From Alkalihalobacillus alcalophilus ATCC 27647 = CGMCC 1.3604 (GTDB taxonomy: Bacteria; Bacillota; Bacilli; Bacillales; Bacillaceae_D), in NCBI RefSeq assembly GCF_000292245.2, contig NZ_ALPT02000018.1:1-63813 (forward strand): a DNA stretch of 63,813 nt. The letters run 5' to 3'. Positions 54,112 to 63,268 of this stretch are shown in pieces. Positions within the stretch are counted from its first letter, which is position 1; the number at the start of each line of letters is the position of its first letter. The translations under genes and the position numbers were made by a program. The notes under the pieces were generated by a model, which saw only the letters and a list, made by a program, of their open reading frames with translations, searched no databases and was not told where the DNA came from.

Positions 54112-54864
54112 ATGTATGATGTATTTAATTCTATTAGTCGATTATTATATGAGCCCTTAATTCAACTCATGTATGGTTTTGAACATATTCCGCTTTTAGC
54201 AGCGCTTGTTATTGGAATTCTAGCAGCTGCTGCACCGTGTCAATTCACCGGAAATGTAGGTGCCATTACACTTTATGGGAATCGGTCTATCCAAAAAGCT
54301 ATTCCATGGTCAGAAGTCATATTCTTTCAACTTGGGAAAGTCGTTGTTTTTTCGGGGTTAGGATTACTAGTGTGGATATTAGGTTCTGAATTTCAACAAG
54401 AACTAATTGGTTACCTTCCATGGATACGTAAAATACTTGGGCCCATTTTTATCATAATCGGTCTTTATTTAGTTGGACTCATCACATGGAAATGGTCTAT
54501 CGGTCTAAAACAAAAAGAAGCTGGTGATAAAAACAGAGGAAAATGGGGGGCATTTCTTTTAGGAAGTAGTTTTTCATTAGGGTTCTGTCCAACCATGTTC
54601 TCAATCTTTTTCTTTTTGTTAATGCCGCTAACCCTTTCTACTTCATACGGATTCATCTTACCAACTGTGTTTTCGTTTGGTACATCGATTCCTTTGTTCA
54701 TTACAATGTATCTCATCTGGACTTTTGGATTAAACGGGACACTTTTGAAAAAAGGAAGAAACATCGGAAAATGGATCCAGCGAGTTGCAGGGCTTTCTGA
54801 TCATCCTTGGGATTTTAGATACGATAACTTATTGGGGGATTTAAGAAAGTATGTGTTGCATTAA
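54112..54864 (+). CDS. CcdA/DsbD-like membrane protein
   Basis: 250 aa with six helices. Two Cys sit in conserved membrane motifs, AAAAPCQFTGNVGAITL and LGFCPTMFSIFF, the pair that carries reducing equivalents across the membrane in CcdA/DsbD proteins. It could support copper loading or heme attachment with CtaG. No recognised RBS beyond GCGAGG. A small coiled-coil protein follows with its own promoter. Confidence 0.85.
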   Translation: MYDVFNSISRLLYEPLIQLMYGFEHIPLLAALVIGILAAAAPCQFTGNVGAITLYGNRSIQKAIPWSEVIFFQLGKVVVFSGLGLLVWILGSEFQQELIGYLPWIRKILGPIFIIIGLYLVGLITWKWSIGLKQKEAGDKNRGKWGAFLLGSSFSLGFCPTMFSIFFFLLMPLTLSTSYGFILPTVFSFGTSIPLFITMYLIWTFGLNGTLLKKGRNIGKWIQRVAGLSDHPWDFRYDNLLGDLRKYVLH

Positions 54865-54909
54865 ACCATGATCTAATTCCAAAGGAGATTTATATTTTAT
54901 ATTTTTTTC

Positions 54910-54941
54910 TTCAAAATTTCAACACAATTACCTTTTATAAT
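54910..54941 (+). promoter_or_regulatory. shared promoter box plus -10, site 9
   Basis: TTCAAAATTTCAACA at 54910-54924, 11 bp, then a perfect -10 TATAAT at 54936-54941. Confidence 0.65.
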
Positions 54942-54975
54942 ATAAATAGATTTAAAAATTAGGAGGTATTTGACT

Positions 54976-55182
54976 ATGGAAAATTTAGCTTATTATCTTC
55001 CACTATTATTATGTCCTTTAATGTTAGTGATGTTATTTTTCTTTATGAAAAGGATGTCTGATGGAAATAACAGTAATAAGAGTGAACCAAACGGAAAAGA
55101 TTTACAAAAAAATATGAATCACTTAATGGAACAAAATCAAAAGTTGATGAAGGAAATTGATTCTTTAAAAAGGTCACAATAA
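54976..55182 (+). CDS. small membrane protein with coiled coil (third paralogue)
   Basis: 68 aa from ATG 54976 (RBS AGGAGG). One membrane helix (YLPLLLCPLMLVMLFFFMKR) and a C-terminal coiled coil (DLQKNMNHLMEQNQKLMKEI) closely resembling the proteins at 19263 and 19521. All three stand behind shared promoter boxes. Function unknown. Confidence 0.75.
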   Translation: MENLAYYLPLLLCPLMLVMLFFFMKRMSDGNNSNKSEPNGKDLQKNMNHLMEQNQKLMKEIDSLKRSQ

Positions 55183-55197
55183 TGGAGGGGAGTACGT

Positions 55198-55359
55198 TTG
55201 GAGGAATTATCAATTTTTATTCCGATCATACTTTTATTCTTACTAATAATTGCGATGATGATTCACTCTTATGCTACTATCAAAAGAAAACCAGAGGGTT
55301 ATGAATTTTTGATTAATAAACAGAATGACCCCTTCGATAAACGGGAAAAAAGTAACTAA
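55198..55359 (+). CDS. short single-span membrane protein
   Basis: 53 aa from TTG 55198 with RBS GGAGGGGAG, 15 nt after the preceding stop. One membrane helix (FIPIILLFLLIIAMMIHSY) and a basic-polar tail (ATIKRKPEGYEFLINKQND). Likely translated with the upstream small protein. Family unknown. Confidence 0.65.
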   Translation: MEELSIFIPIILLFLLIIAMMIHSYATIKRKPEGYEFLINKQNDPFDKREKSN

Positions 55360-55360
55360 C

Positions 55361-55465
55361 CTTATTGTAAGTTTATCCCGCTTAACAAACTCACAATAGG
55401 TCTAAATTATAGTAAGATCAATCGGTGGAGGAGGCTTTTAATTGAGTTGCCTCCATTTTCTTCTT
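55361..55465 (+). terminator. two hairpins
   Basis: CTTATTGTAAGTTT pairs imperfectly with AAACTCACAATAGG (55361-55400); a second stem GGAGGC/GCCTCC (55430-55454) with a T-rich tail is the better terminator. Confidence 0.6.
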
Positions 55466-55531
55466 TTCAAGTAGATTTGTGTAAAAAAATATTTTATAAG
55501 TAAGATTCTTTATATAGAAAAGAGGGAGAAC

Positions 55532-56227
55532 ATGGACACTAAAATTCTAATTGTTGATGACGAATGGAATATGAGAAATCTAATTCGAATTCATTTATCC
55601 AAGCAAGGATATAACATAGTGGAAGCTGTGAATGGGAAAGAAGCGCTTAAAGAAATGAAATGTCATTCTTTTCAACTTATTATTTTAGATGTAATGATGC
55701 CAGAGATGGATGGTTGGGAAGTGTGTGAAGAAATTAGAAAAGAAAATTTGGCTTTGCCTATATTAATGTTAACAGCTAGAACGGAGACAACGGACAAGGT
55801 GAAGGGACTCGATATTGGAGCGGATGATTATTTAACTAAACCTTTCAAACCAGAAGAACTTATCGCACGAGTGAATGCACTTTTAAGAAGAGCTGTTGTA
55901 AATCAAACAACGCAAATAAAACAACTCCATTTCCACGAGCTGAAAATGGATGTGGATGATCATAAAGTTTTTGTTCAAGACAATCCTGTTCATTTAACCC
56001 CTAAAGAATTTGAGTTATTAAAATTATTACTCTTGAATCCTAAGCAAGTGTTTAACCGAGACCAGTTACTTTTGAAAATTTGGGGAGTGGATTTTCTCGG
56101 AGATGAAAGAACGGTTGATTCTCACATAAAAAGTATTCGGTTGAAATTAAAGAAAGAAGGGCTGAGCTTTACTATCATCGAAACGGTTTGGGGTGTCGGC
56201 TATAAGTTAAAGGAAATAGACACATGA
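55532..56227 (+). CDS. OmpR-family response regulator, second system
   Basis: 231 aa. Acidic pocket VDDEW, phospho-acceptor Asp in ILDVMMPEMDGWEV, Lys in TKPFKP; winged helix ends with DSHIKSIRLKLKKEG and ETVWGVGYKL. ATG 55532 has RBS AGAGGGAG. Overlaps the kinase gene by 4 nt. No shared promoter box was found in front of it, unlike the first system. Confidence 0.94.
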   Translation: MDTKILIVDDEWNMRNLIRIHLSKQGYNIVEAVNGKEALKEMKCHSFQLIILDVMMPEMDGWEVCEEIRKENLALPILMLTARTETTDKVKGLDIGADDYLTKPFKPEELIARVNALLRRAVVNQTTQIKQLHFHELKMDVDDHKVFVQDNPVHLTPKEFELLKLLLLNPKQVFNRDQLLLKIWGVDFLGDERTVDSHIKSIRLKLKKEGLSFTIIETVWGVGYKLKEIDT

Positions 56228-57635
56228 GATGGAATCGAATTGATGTAAAATTAGGGCTGACGATGATTACCGTTTTTTATTAGTTTTCGCACCTTTTGTT
56301 TATGTCATTGATCAGGTTTTTTGTAATTATTATTACAATAAGGCAAAAGAGGAAGCTCATCAATTAACGTCAAATTATGCCCAGATGATAGCGAATAATC
56401 AAATGTTAATGTCAACGCCAATGGTTGAAATGGCAGGAAATATTACACAAAAAAAAATCTTCTTACTAGACGAAGATGGAGATATGATCACGTTTACAGG
56501 TACGGATGATCTGGAAATAAACATTAAAGAGTTCGACTTGCAAAACCTTTTTGAAGGAAGGCCTGTTTTCTATGAATACGTAGAACCGTTCACTGACATT
56601 CCTTATCTTTTGTATGGTCATCCAATAAATGCTGATCAATTCAAAGGTAGTCTGTTCATGTTATTTCCACTTAATGATATGTATGATTCGATGTCTACGG
56701 TAAGACAGTTGTTTCTTCTTGCTGGTGTTGGAGGTTTCTTTCTAGCTCTTGGGTTTACATTTATTGCTTCACGAAAGCTCTCGTCACCTTTACTTGAAAT
56801 GCAGGCTGCAACAAAAAAGATTGCCAAAGGGGATTTAAATACAAAAGTGATTGTACGATCAAAAGATGAAATCGGTTCTCTTGCTGTTGGCATTAACAAC
56901 CTAACTCAGGAACTAAAGAGGCACCATGATACAAGAAGTGAATTCTTTGCTAGTATTTCTCATGAGTTAAAGACACCGGTTTCATATTTAATGGGTTATT
57001 CGGAAGTCTTGAAAGAAAAGCTGTATCAGACGGAGGAAGAAAAAGAACAGTATTTATCAATCCTTGAACATGAAGCAACTCGATTAAATTATCTTATATC
57101 AGACTTGTTTGATTTGTCGAAGATGGAAGAAGGGAAGTTTGACATAAATAAGGAGTGGATCGATTTAACAGAACTTGCCGATAACCTCGATATGAAATAT
57201 TCATTAAAAGCAAAAGAAAAAGATCTTCTATTTACGGTTAAAGTGGATGAAAACCTTTCCTTGTTTTATGGAGATGGAAAACGAATAGAACAAGTTTTTA
57301 CCAACTTATTGGATAATGCGATGAGGCATACGACTAACGGTGAGGTAACCTGTGAGTTCAGGCAAGGTGATAATCAAATTAACATCATTATCAAAGATAC
57401 CGGATCAGGAATTCCAGCCGACGAACTTCCATTTATTTTTGATCGGTTTTACCGAGTAGAAAAATCTCGCTCAAGAGAATTCGGAGGGACCGGATTGGGA
57501 TTAGCCATCGTTAAAATGTTAGTAAAGTTACACGGTGGTACAATAGATATAACGAGTAAGGAAAACGAAGGAACCCAATTTACTCTTTCTTTTCCTAACG
57601 ATATTTGGAACAAGGAGAGGGGAGAAAAGATATGA
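56224..57635 (+). pseudogene. sensor histidine kinase, one frameshift near the start
   Basis: ATG 56224 overlaps the regulator stop. The frame begins MRWNRIDVKLGLTMITVF and hits TAG after a T6 run at about 56274; in the next frame LVFAPFVYVIDQVFCNYYYNK continues to the complete kinase (HAMP, ISHELKTPVSYLMGY, NLLDNAMRH, DTGSGIP, GGTGLGLAI). One missing T restores a 470-aa kinase. A start inside the main frame would lose the first membrane helix. It may be a phase-variable run, a real defect or an assembly error. Confidence 0.88.
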
Positions 57636-57817
57636 AATGGATAGACTGGGTCATTGTTAGTCTGCTTTTGCTTATTGGGTTAGTTTGTTTAAGTATGTCC
57701 TTAACGTTAACGACGGACGAGAATTTTATCATCTCTCTCCTAAAAATTTGTCTTTGGGTAGGAATTCCATCTCTAACGATTGGACTAATTTTTCTGTTGT
57801 TCAAAAAAAGAAAGTAA
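57632..57817 (+). CDS. small two-helix membrane protein
   Basis: 61 aa from ATG 57632, overlapping the kinase stop as ATGA. Two hydrophobic helices (WIDWVIVSLLLLIGLVCLSM and LLKICLWVGIPSLTIGLIFLLF). Likely coupled to the two-component system; it could be an accessory membrane subunit. No family assigned. Confidence 0.65.
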   Translation: MKWIDWVIVSLLLLIGLVCLSMSLTLTTDENFIISLLKICLWVGIPSLTIGLIFLLFKKRK

Positions 57818-57845
57818 GCAATTGTATGAGAAAAAATAGGGATGT

Positions 57846-59738
57846 GTGTATGGAGTGTGGACAAAAAAAGACTTACTAGCCGGTCTTATTCTCTTTCTGA
57901 CAATATTCATTTCACTGGTAGACGGTACTGCGGTTGAAGCCCATTCAGAAATAAAAGAATAAGTCCGGGAATGAATGAAATATTGGACCATTCACCAGAA
58001 CGTATTAGTGTTTTGTTTGCTGAACCTGTAGAAGTCTATTCAGAGTCTATTCGCTTAACCAATTCGATCGGATCAAACGTTCGAATCGGAAAAGCGGTGA
58101 TTGATCCTACTGACAAACGTTTAGTAACATTACCGGTTGAAACTCTATTATCAGAGCAGGTATACATTAGAGATTTTCGCAATTGCCATGGATGGACATG
58201 AAATTAAAGAGCGTTTCCAATTTGAAATTAAAAAGGAACAAATTTCAGAATTAGATTATTGGAGAAATCTAACCCTCGTTCAATCCGCTCCAGCAGATGG
58301 GGAGATCGTACCAACTTCTCCAAACAAAATTGAACTATGGTTCTCTGATGAGATAGAATTAGAGGTTTTTGCGATCTATGATGATAATCAAAGTTTAGCA
58401 CCGATAGGAGAAACTTATGTAAATCCAGCTGATGCTTCCCACTATATAATAGAGCTAGACAAGAAATTATCAAAAGGGACATATGAAATTAATTGGTACG
58501 TACGTAAAGATAACAAAAGTAAAAATGGAATTTTCTACTTCGCAGTGGATGAAGTCACATCTATTACCCCTCCAGAGGGAAAAAGAGTTTCAATGGGGGG
58601 ATGGCAACATGTCGGATTGATTGAACTTGCTAGTTGGCTGTCCTATCTGGGTGTTTTCATCTTGTTTGGTAGTATGGTTTTTCAATTATTGATTTCAAAA
58701 GGTAGTGAAAACACAAACCGGTGGAACAAGATGAAACGGATCTTCTTCATCATGAGTGTTGTAGGGTTTCTACTACTTATTACAATTCGGAAGGATGAAA
58801 TTACTAATATTTCAGTCGTGGAGTTTATTCAATTTCAATTTGTTTGGGGCATGGTCCTTCAACTTGTCCTTGTACTTATTGCATTTTTTCTTAGGTCGAT
58901 GATAGGACAGGTATTATTGTTAGCTGGAACGATTATGATGTGGGCATTATCAGGTCATGCTGTATCAGATCGGTATGGTGGGCTTATCTCAATAACGTTA
59001 GATGCTTTGCATTTATTTTCTATTGCAATTTGGCTTGGTGGATTGTTTGCATTAATAGTCATGATACCTAAAGAGGAAGGTTTAAAATGTCTAAAAGAAA
59101 ATGGACGAAAGTTCTCCAAATATGCACTTATAAGTATATTTATTATGAGTTTAACAGGGATAGGAATGCTATTGCGTTATCTTCCTTCTTTTACTATGGA
59201 CAGTTTAATGATAAGTAGTTGGGGGCAGTTTCTCCTTTTTAAGGTGATTTTATTTCTAGTTATAACTTTTATAGGATTCTATCAAATGAGATTATTGAAA
59301 AGCGGTATTGATCATAATCATACATCTCTTACCGCTATCTTAGGAAGAACCGAACTCATTATTGGAATGAGTATTCTTTTCTTTGCAGCATCAATGATCA
59401 ACACGTCACCCAAGGCTGCTGAACAAGGAATTTATCCCACAGATCTTTATTCTCCTGTTGATGTCTCTGTATCACTGACACCATTTCAGATGGGATATAA
59501 TGATTTAATTATAAAATTTGATCAATCAGAAGATATAAAGAATGTTGATGTTGAGCTTTTTATGCCACCTTTTATGACCAGAACGATAACCGCGTTTTCG
59601 TTAGGGGAAGGGACTTTTCAAGTGACTGGTGGACTATTACATGGTTCTGGTACGACCTATTTAAATATTCATGTCACTAAAACGAGTGGCGAAAACTTAA
59701 TGATTCCATATGAAATACAAGTGCCCGGCGATATGTAA
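57846..59738 (+). pseudogene. CopC-CopD fusion (YcnJ-like), two frameshifts
   Basis: The CopC part starts near GTG 57846/57855 with signal DLLAGLILFLTIFISLV and AHSEI, then shifts frame in an A4 run (about 57954) to ISPGMNEILDHSPERISVLF, and shifts again near GGTATACATT (about 58158) into the long open CopD frame to 59738. That part has eight or more helices and His-containing loops (GHAVSDRYGGLISITLDALHLFSIAIWLGGL). YcnJ-type proteins import copper. Two one-base losses explain everything; otherwise conserved. Confidence 0.82.
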
Positions 59739-60083
59739 TGCTTCGTTTTTGATTGCCGACACAACTGTATAAAGAATGTCACGCTTCTCACAGAAAGGGT
59801 TCTTAGATTTTTCTCTAAGGGCCCTTTACTGGCTATGAATATGCTTCTCTCCACTGTTTACTTTTGTACATAGTCAGATAACTATACTTTTATTGGTAAA
59901 TAATGTTAAAGTAATTAAAGATTATTTCTCTAGTAGTGTCAAAATGATGATGATTCTACCGCTATTCTCAAGATGTCATACAGCTAAGGTTATGTTTTTT
60001 ATAAAACTCGGTTAATCCATTTGAGTGTGCGACCCTTAAAGAATTCTTGGGTTGAAAACTAGTTTTAGAAGAGGGGGAGAAGA
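59739..60083 (+). other. intergenic region with terminator
   Basis: A 14-bp hairpin at 59794-59827 (AAAGGGTTCTTAGA with TCTAAGGGCCCTTT, two G-T pairs) ends the copCD transcript. The remainder up to 60083 has no ORF and no clear promoter box. Confidence 0.65.
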
Positions 60084-60797
60084 TTGAAGATAAGGGGAAA
60101 ACATATTATTTTATTTTTTGTCCTGTTCTTGACTGGTTTTATTTTAGTGGTGAATTATGAGTCTACAGATTCAGGTAACTATGATCCTCTGAATAGATTG
60201 AATTCGACATGGGCACAGGAAAATGAACTTAGAAACCAAATCATCATGGAACAATCCTTAAACAAAATGCTTCAAGAGGAGTTAAGGTTATATCAATATC
60301 AGGTACGGGAACTTGAAGAAAACTTAAGCACCGTTAATGAAAAAAGTGAAGAAAAAGCAGAAAATTTGCTCGAAGACATAGAGAGGTTAAGAAAGATTGT
60401 AGGACAAGTGCAAGTAACTGGACCAGGAATTGAAATCTCATTAGAGGATTCAGACTATTTACCTAACGGGGCTAATCCGAATGATTACATTGTTCATGAA
60501 GGACATATCCAACAGGTGGTCCAAGAATTATATGTTGCTGGAGCGGAAGCAATTGCCGTAAATGGGTATCGCCTAAGACATTCATCATTTATTCAATGTA
60601 TAGGGCCTGTAATAAGTGTAGACGGAAATATTTCATCAGCTCCTTTTATTATTACGGCGATTGGGGATGCTGATCATTTAGAAGCAGCTTTAACCCTACA
60701 TGGCGGAGTTCAGCATCAGTTAATTAATGATGAAGTAACAGTAAGAATACAGAAAAAAACTAATATTCTATTAGACTCTTACCTAACAGAAGGTTGA
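60084..60797 (+). CDS. DUF881 family membrane-anchored protein
   Basis: 237 aa from TTG 60084 with RBS GAGGGGGAG. Membrane helix (residues about 7-24), coiled coil (residues about 45-105) and the DUF881 domain (QVTGPGIEISLEDSD, VVQELYVAGAEAIAVNGYRL, PFIITAIGDADHLEAAL). Bacillus relatives YlxW/YlxX lie next to division or spore genes; function unclear. It fits the sporulation or envelope theme of this island. Confidence 0.85.
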   Translation: MKIRGKHIILFFVLFLTGFILVVNYESTDSGNYDPLNRLNSTWAQENELRNQIIMEQSLNKMLQEELRLYQYQVRELEENLSTVNEKSEEKAENLLEDIERLRKIVGQVQVTGPGIEISLEDSDYLPNGANPNDYIVHEGHIQQVVQELYVAGAEAIAVNGYRLRHSSFIQCIGPVISVDGNISSAPFIITAIGDADHLEAALTLHGGVQHQLINDEVTVRIQKKTNILLDSYLTEG

Positions 60798-61073
60798 TTA
60801 CATGTGTATAAAGATAGTAAACATATTAATTTATGTAAATATTGAGACACACGAACCTTGGATTCGCGTTTATACACAGTAGTTCTTTATTTTTTTCAAA
60901 ACTAGCAAACTGTTTTCTTAGATGTATCAAAGTTTTATCACATTTATATTTTAAAATAAAAGTAACGAAGGATAGTTGAAATAAGAAATATATTATGACC
61001 GAATTGAGTAGCAAGGATAATTTGGATTTAATCTAAGGAATCATTTAGTCTAAATAATTGGAGGTGTTTAATC
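60798..61073 (+). other. intergenic region with promoter box site 10
   Basis: ATCAAAGTTTTATCA at 60926-60940, 11 bp, then TAAAAT at 60952-60957, upstream of the SHOCT-domain gene. Nothing else was recognised. Confidence 0.5.
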
Positions 61074-61328
61074 ATGATGATGAACTGGGGAATGATGAAT
61101 CTCGGTATGATTTTGTACATGATCTTAGTAATTCTTATATTAGGTTTAATCATTTATGGTGGATTGGTATTAGTCATGAGACTTTTAAATAAAAAGGATT
61201 CTAACAATAATTCTCAAGATTGGGACCAAGATACATCACTTCAAATTTTAAAAGAACGGTTTGCAAAAGGAGATTTAACGCAAAGTGAATTCGAACAAAA
61301 ATATACGTATTTAAAAGAAAAAAATTAA
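61074..61328 (+). CDS. SHOCT-domain small membrane protein
   Basis: 84 aa, RBS GGAGGTG. One membrane helix (MILYMILVILILGLIIYGGL) and a C-terminal SHOCT motif (LQILKERFAKGDLTQSEFEQK). SHOCT proteins may mediate oligomer formation; this one's role is unknown. It is preceded by promoter box site 10 and followed by the Met-rich protein. Confidence 0.85.
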   Translation: MMMNWGMMNLGMILYMILVILILGLIIYGGLVLVMRLLNKKDSNNNSQDWDQDTSLQILKERFAKGDLTQSEFEQKYTYLKEKN

Positions 61329-61343
61329 ATTAAATCAGTATTT

Positions 61344-61375
61344 ATCACAGTTTCATCAAAATTAAAGTCTAAACT
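61344..61375 (+). promoter_or_regulatory. shared promoter box plus -10, site 11
   Basis: ATCACAGTTTCATCA at 61344-61358, 11 bp, then TAAACT at 61370-61375, ahead of the Met-rich secreted protein. Confidence 0.55.
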
Positions 61376-61421
61376 AAAAATGTAAAATAAATTCAATACA
61401 TTATTAAGAGGAGTGAATAAC

Positions 61422-61661
61422 ATGCGGAAAAAAACGAAAATGTTACTCTTTTCATTTGGATTATCTTCTGTTTTAGTCGTAGGAACAATGGGGTTCTCAG
61501 GAATATCTCAAGCTAATGAAAACCATGGCATGATGAATATGATGAATGGTGACATGATGAATATGATGGAAGGTATGAATTCCTTAGAAGGCGAGAATAT
61601 GATGGAAGCATGCAATAACTTTATGGAATCATATGGAAGCGACGAGACTGAAACAAATTAG
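61422..61661 (+). CDS. Met-rich secreted protein
   Basis: 79 aa from ATG 61422 (RBS AGAGGAG; the GTG at 61413 overlaps the RBS). Signal peptide ending near ISQA, then a Met-rich mature part (HGMMNMMNGDMMNMMEGM, MMEACNNFMES). Met-rich clusters of this kind bind Cu(I) outside the cell. Not assigned to a named family. Confidence 0.72.
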   Translation: MRKKTKMLLFSFGLSSVLVVGTMGFSGISQANENHGMMNMMNGDMMNMMEGMNSLEGENMMEACNNFMESYGSDETETN

Positions 61662-61980
61662 GAACTCTAAATAATTTTTTAGTATGAGAGGAAGGAGTAC
61701 CCTTCCTCTTTATTTGTGCAACGTGCGTTCGCATATAGAAGACCTTTTCGTGACCTTCTTCATAAATTGCTGAATGCTAACAGGCAATAAATCTTTTCAA
61801 GGGAACAGAAAGTGTGGTCTAGACCTTCCTTAGTTTTCAAAAACTTCAAAAAGTCTAAATCTTCCATCGTTGTCATGAATGTCGATTGACAATAAAGTCG
61901 TTTAAATACAAATAAAGTTGTTACATTTACAATAAAGTTATTTAAAACGTCCAATAGGTTGTTCAACTAAAGGTAACGCT
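61662..61980. repeat. region with terminator and three 21-bp direct repeats
   Basis: A 9-bp stem AGAGGAAGG/CCTTCCTCT at 61687-61709 terminates the Met-rich gene. At 61888-61949 three imperfect copies of a 21-bp unit (core CAATAAAGT, then TTTAAA) stand in tandem beside the truncated recombinase gene, as in recombinase arm-type or end sites. Confidence 0.6.
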
Positions 61981-62349
61981 TTAACCAAATATCACATCTG
62001 CTATTAAATACACTTCACGTTCTGTTAAGAACTTTGGGATTCGTTTTCCTACTTTTGGTTCCGTGATTTTGGCAGCAGGATTAGTGGTTATATGACCTTC
62101 CTCGTATAACCAACGAAAAAATGATCGGATAAATCGAACACGATGAGCAAGACTCGATGGTTTTAATCCTTCGCTGGATAAAGCTAAGTAATCTTTAATA
62201 CCTTGGGTTGTAACGGATTGGGGTTTAATATCTTGGAAGTGACGGACTAAGAGATTTGCTTGCAGTCGGTAGGCATTCAAGGTATGGGGCGAAAATCCTT
62301 CAATTCGTTTCTCAGCTTTGCATGCTTCCCAGGCTTTGGTTAGTTGCAC
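61981..62349 (-). pseudogene. truncated tyrosine recombinase (N-terminal SAM-like domain)
   Basis: 122 aa containing the core-binding domain only (IEGFSPHTLNAYRLQANLLVRHF, SSLAHRVRFIRSFFRWLYEEG) and the first residues of the catalytic domain (PKFLTEREVYLI). The catalytic Arg, His and Tyr are missing because the frame ends at 61981. It is probably a remnant of an integrated element. Confidence 0.8.
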
Positions 62350-62557
62350 AGCTTGTTCCCTCCTATGTATTATGTGTATTTTAAGGGGGGGATTTCCAAT
62401 TTTATGAAAAACAAGAACGACAATTAGTCCTTTTCTGGTATTATTTATGTGTCAAGGTTGGTTACTTTGTGAAGAATTCACTTAAACTGAACGAAGCAGT
62501 TTAGTGCAATAAGAGTTGATGAGTTGTTTAATTATTTATTATGTAAGAGGTGATTTA

Positions 62558-63079
62558 ATGCGAAGAGTTGAGGTTTTACCATATAGTGAGGAATGGTTAG
62601 AAATGTTTCGGGAGGAAAGTTAGAAACTTAAAGCTTTGTTTAAAAACGAAATTTTAAATGTGTATCATATTGGAAGTACCCATTCCAAATATTAAAGCTA
62701 AACCAGTAATTGATATTATGGTTGAGGTTACTAACATTAGTGAAGTTGATAAGTTCAATAGCGAGATGGAACAATTAGGCTATGAAGTGATGGGTGAATA
62801 CGGAATTCCTAAAAGGCGTTTTTTATTAAGGGTGGCGATAATAGAACTCATCATGTTCATTTTTACGAAGAAGGTAATGAAGAAATTGCTCGTCACTTAG
62901 CATTTAGGGATTATATGATTGCACATCCAGAGGAAGCTATAAAGTACAGTGAATTGAAACAAACATTGGCAGAGAAATCCCCTACAAATATAACTAAGTA
63001 TATAGAAGGCAAGAACAATTATATTAAGGCAATTGATGATAAAGCAGAGACGTGGAGAAAAACTAACTTATTCAATTAA
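62558..63079 (+). pseudogene. GrpB family protein gene, disrupted
   Basis: ATG 62558 with RBS AGAGGTG begins MRRVEVLPYSEEWLEMF, meets TAG at about 62621, then needs shifts to read LKALFKNEILNVYHIGST, PNIKAKPVIDIMVEV and finally HHVHFYEEGNEEIARHLAFRDY to TAA 63077-63079. This is the UPF0157/GrpB nucleotidyltransferase-like family. One stop and at least two indels make it a pseudogene. Confidence 0.85.
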
Positions 63080-63210
63080 CGGGTGCTAGAGCGGAACTCA
63101 AAGTTGTCAGTTGCAGCACCTAATGTTTATTTTGTTAACGAACTTCTCCAAAACTCAAGACTATAGACAACACTGGGATTGTAATAAGGCTCTCCCGCCA
63201 CCTTTAAACA

Positions 63211-63253
63211 AAGACACCTAGTTACGATTATTTGAATCGTAACTAGGTGTCTT
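63211..63253. terminator. terminator of the b5-like lipoprotein gene
   Basis: Perfect 19-bp stem (AAGACACCTAGTTACGATT and complement), 5-nt loop, just downstream of the minus-strand gene. Confidence 0.85.
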
Positions 63254-63268
63254 GTTTCATTCTTATTG

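Noticed and set aside
62618..62625. TAG in the GrpB-like gene as pyrrolysine
   Set aside because: Further frameshifts follow in the same gene, showing simple decay.
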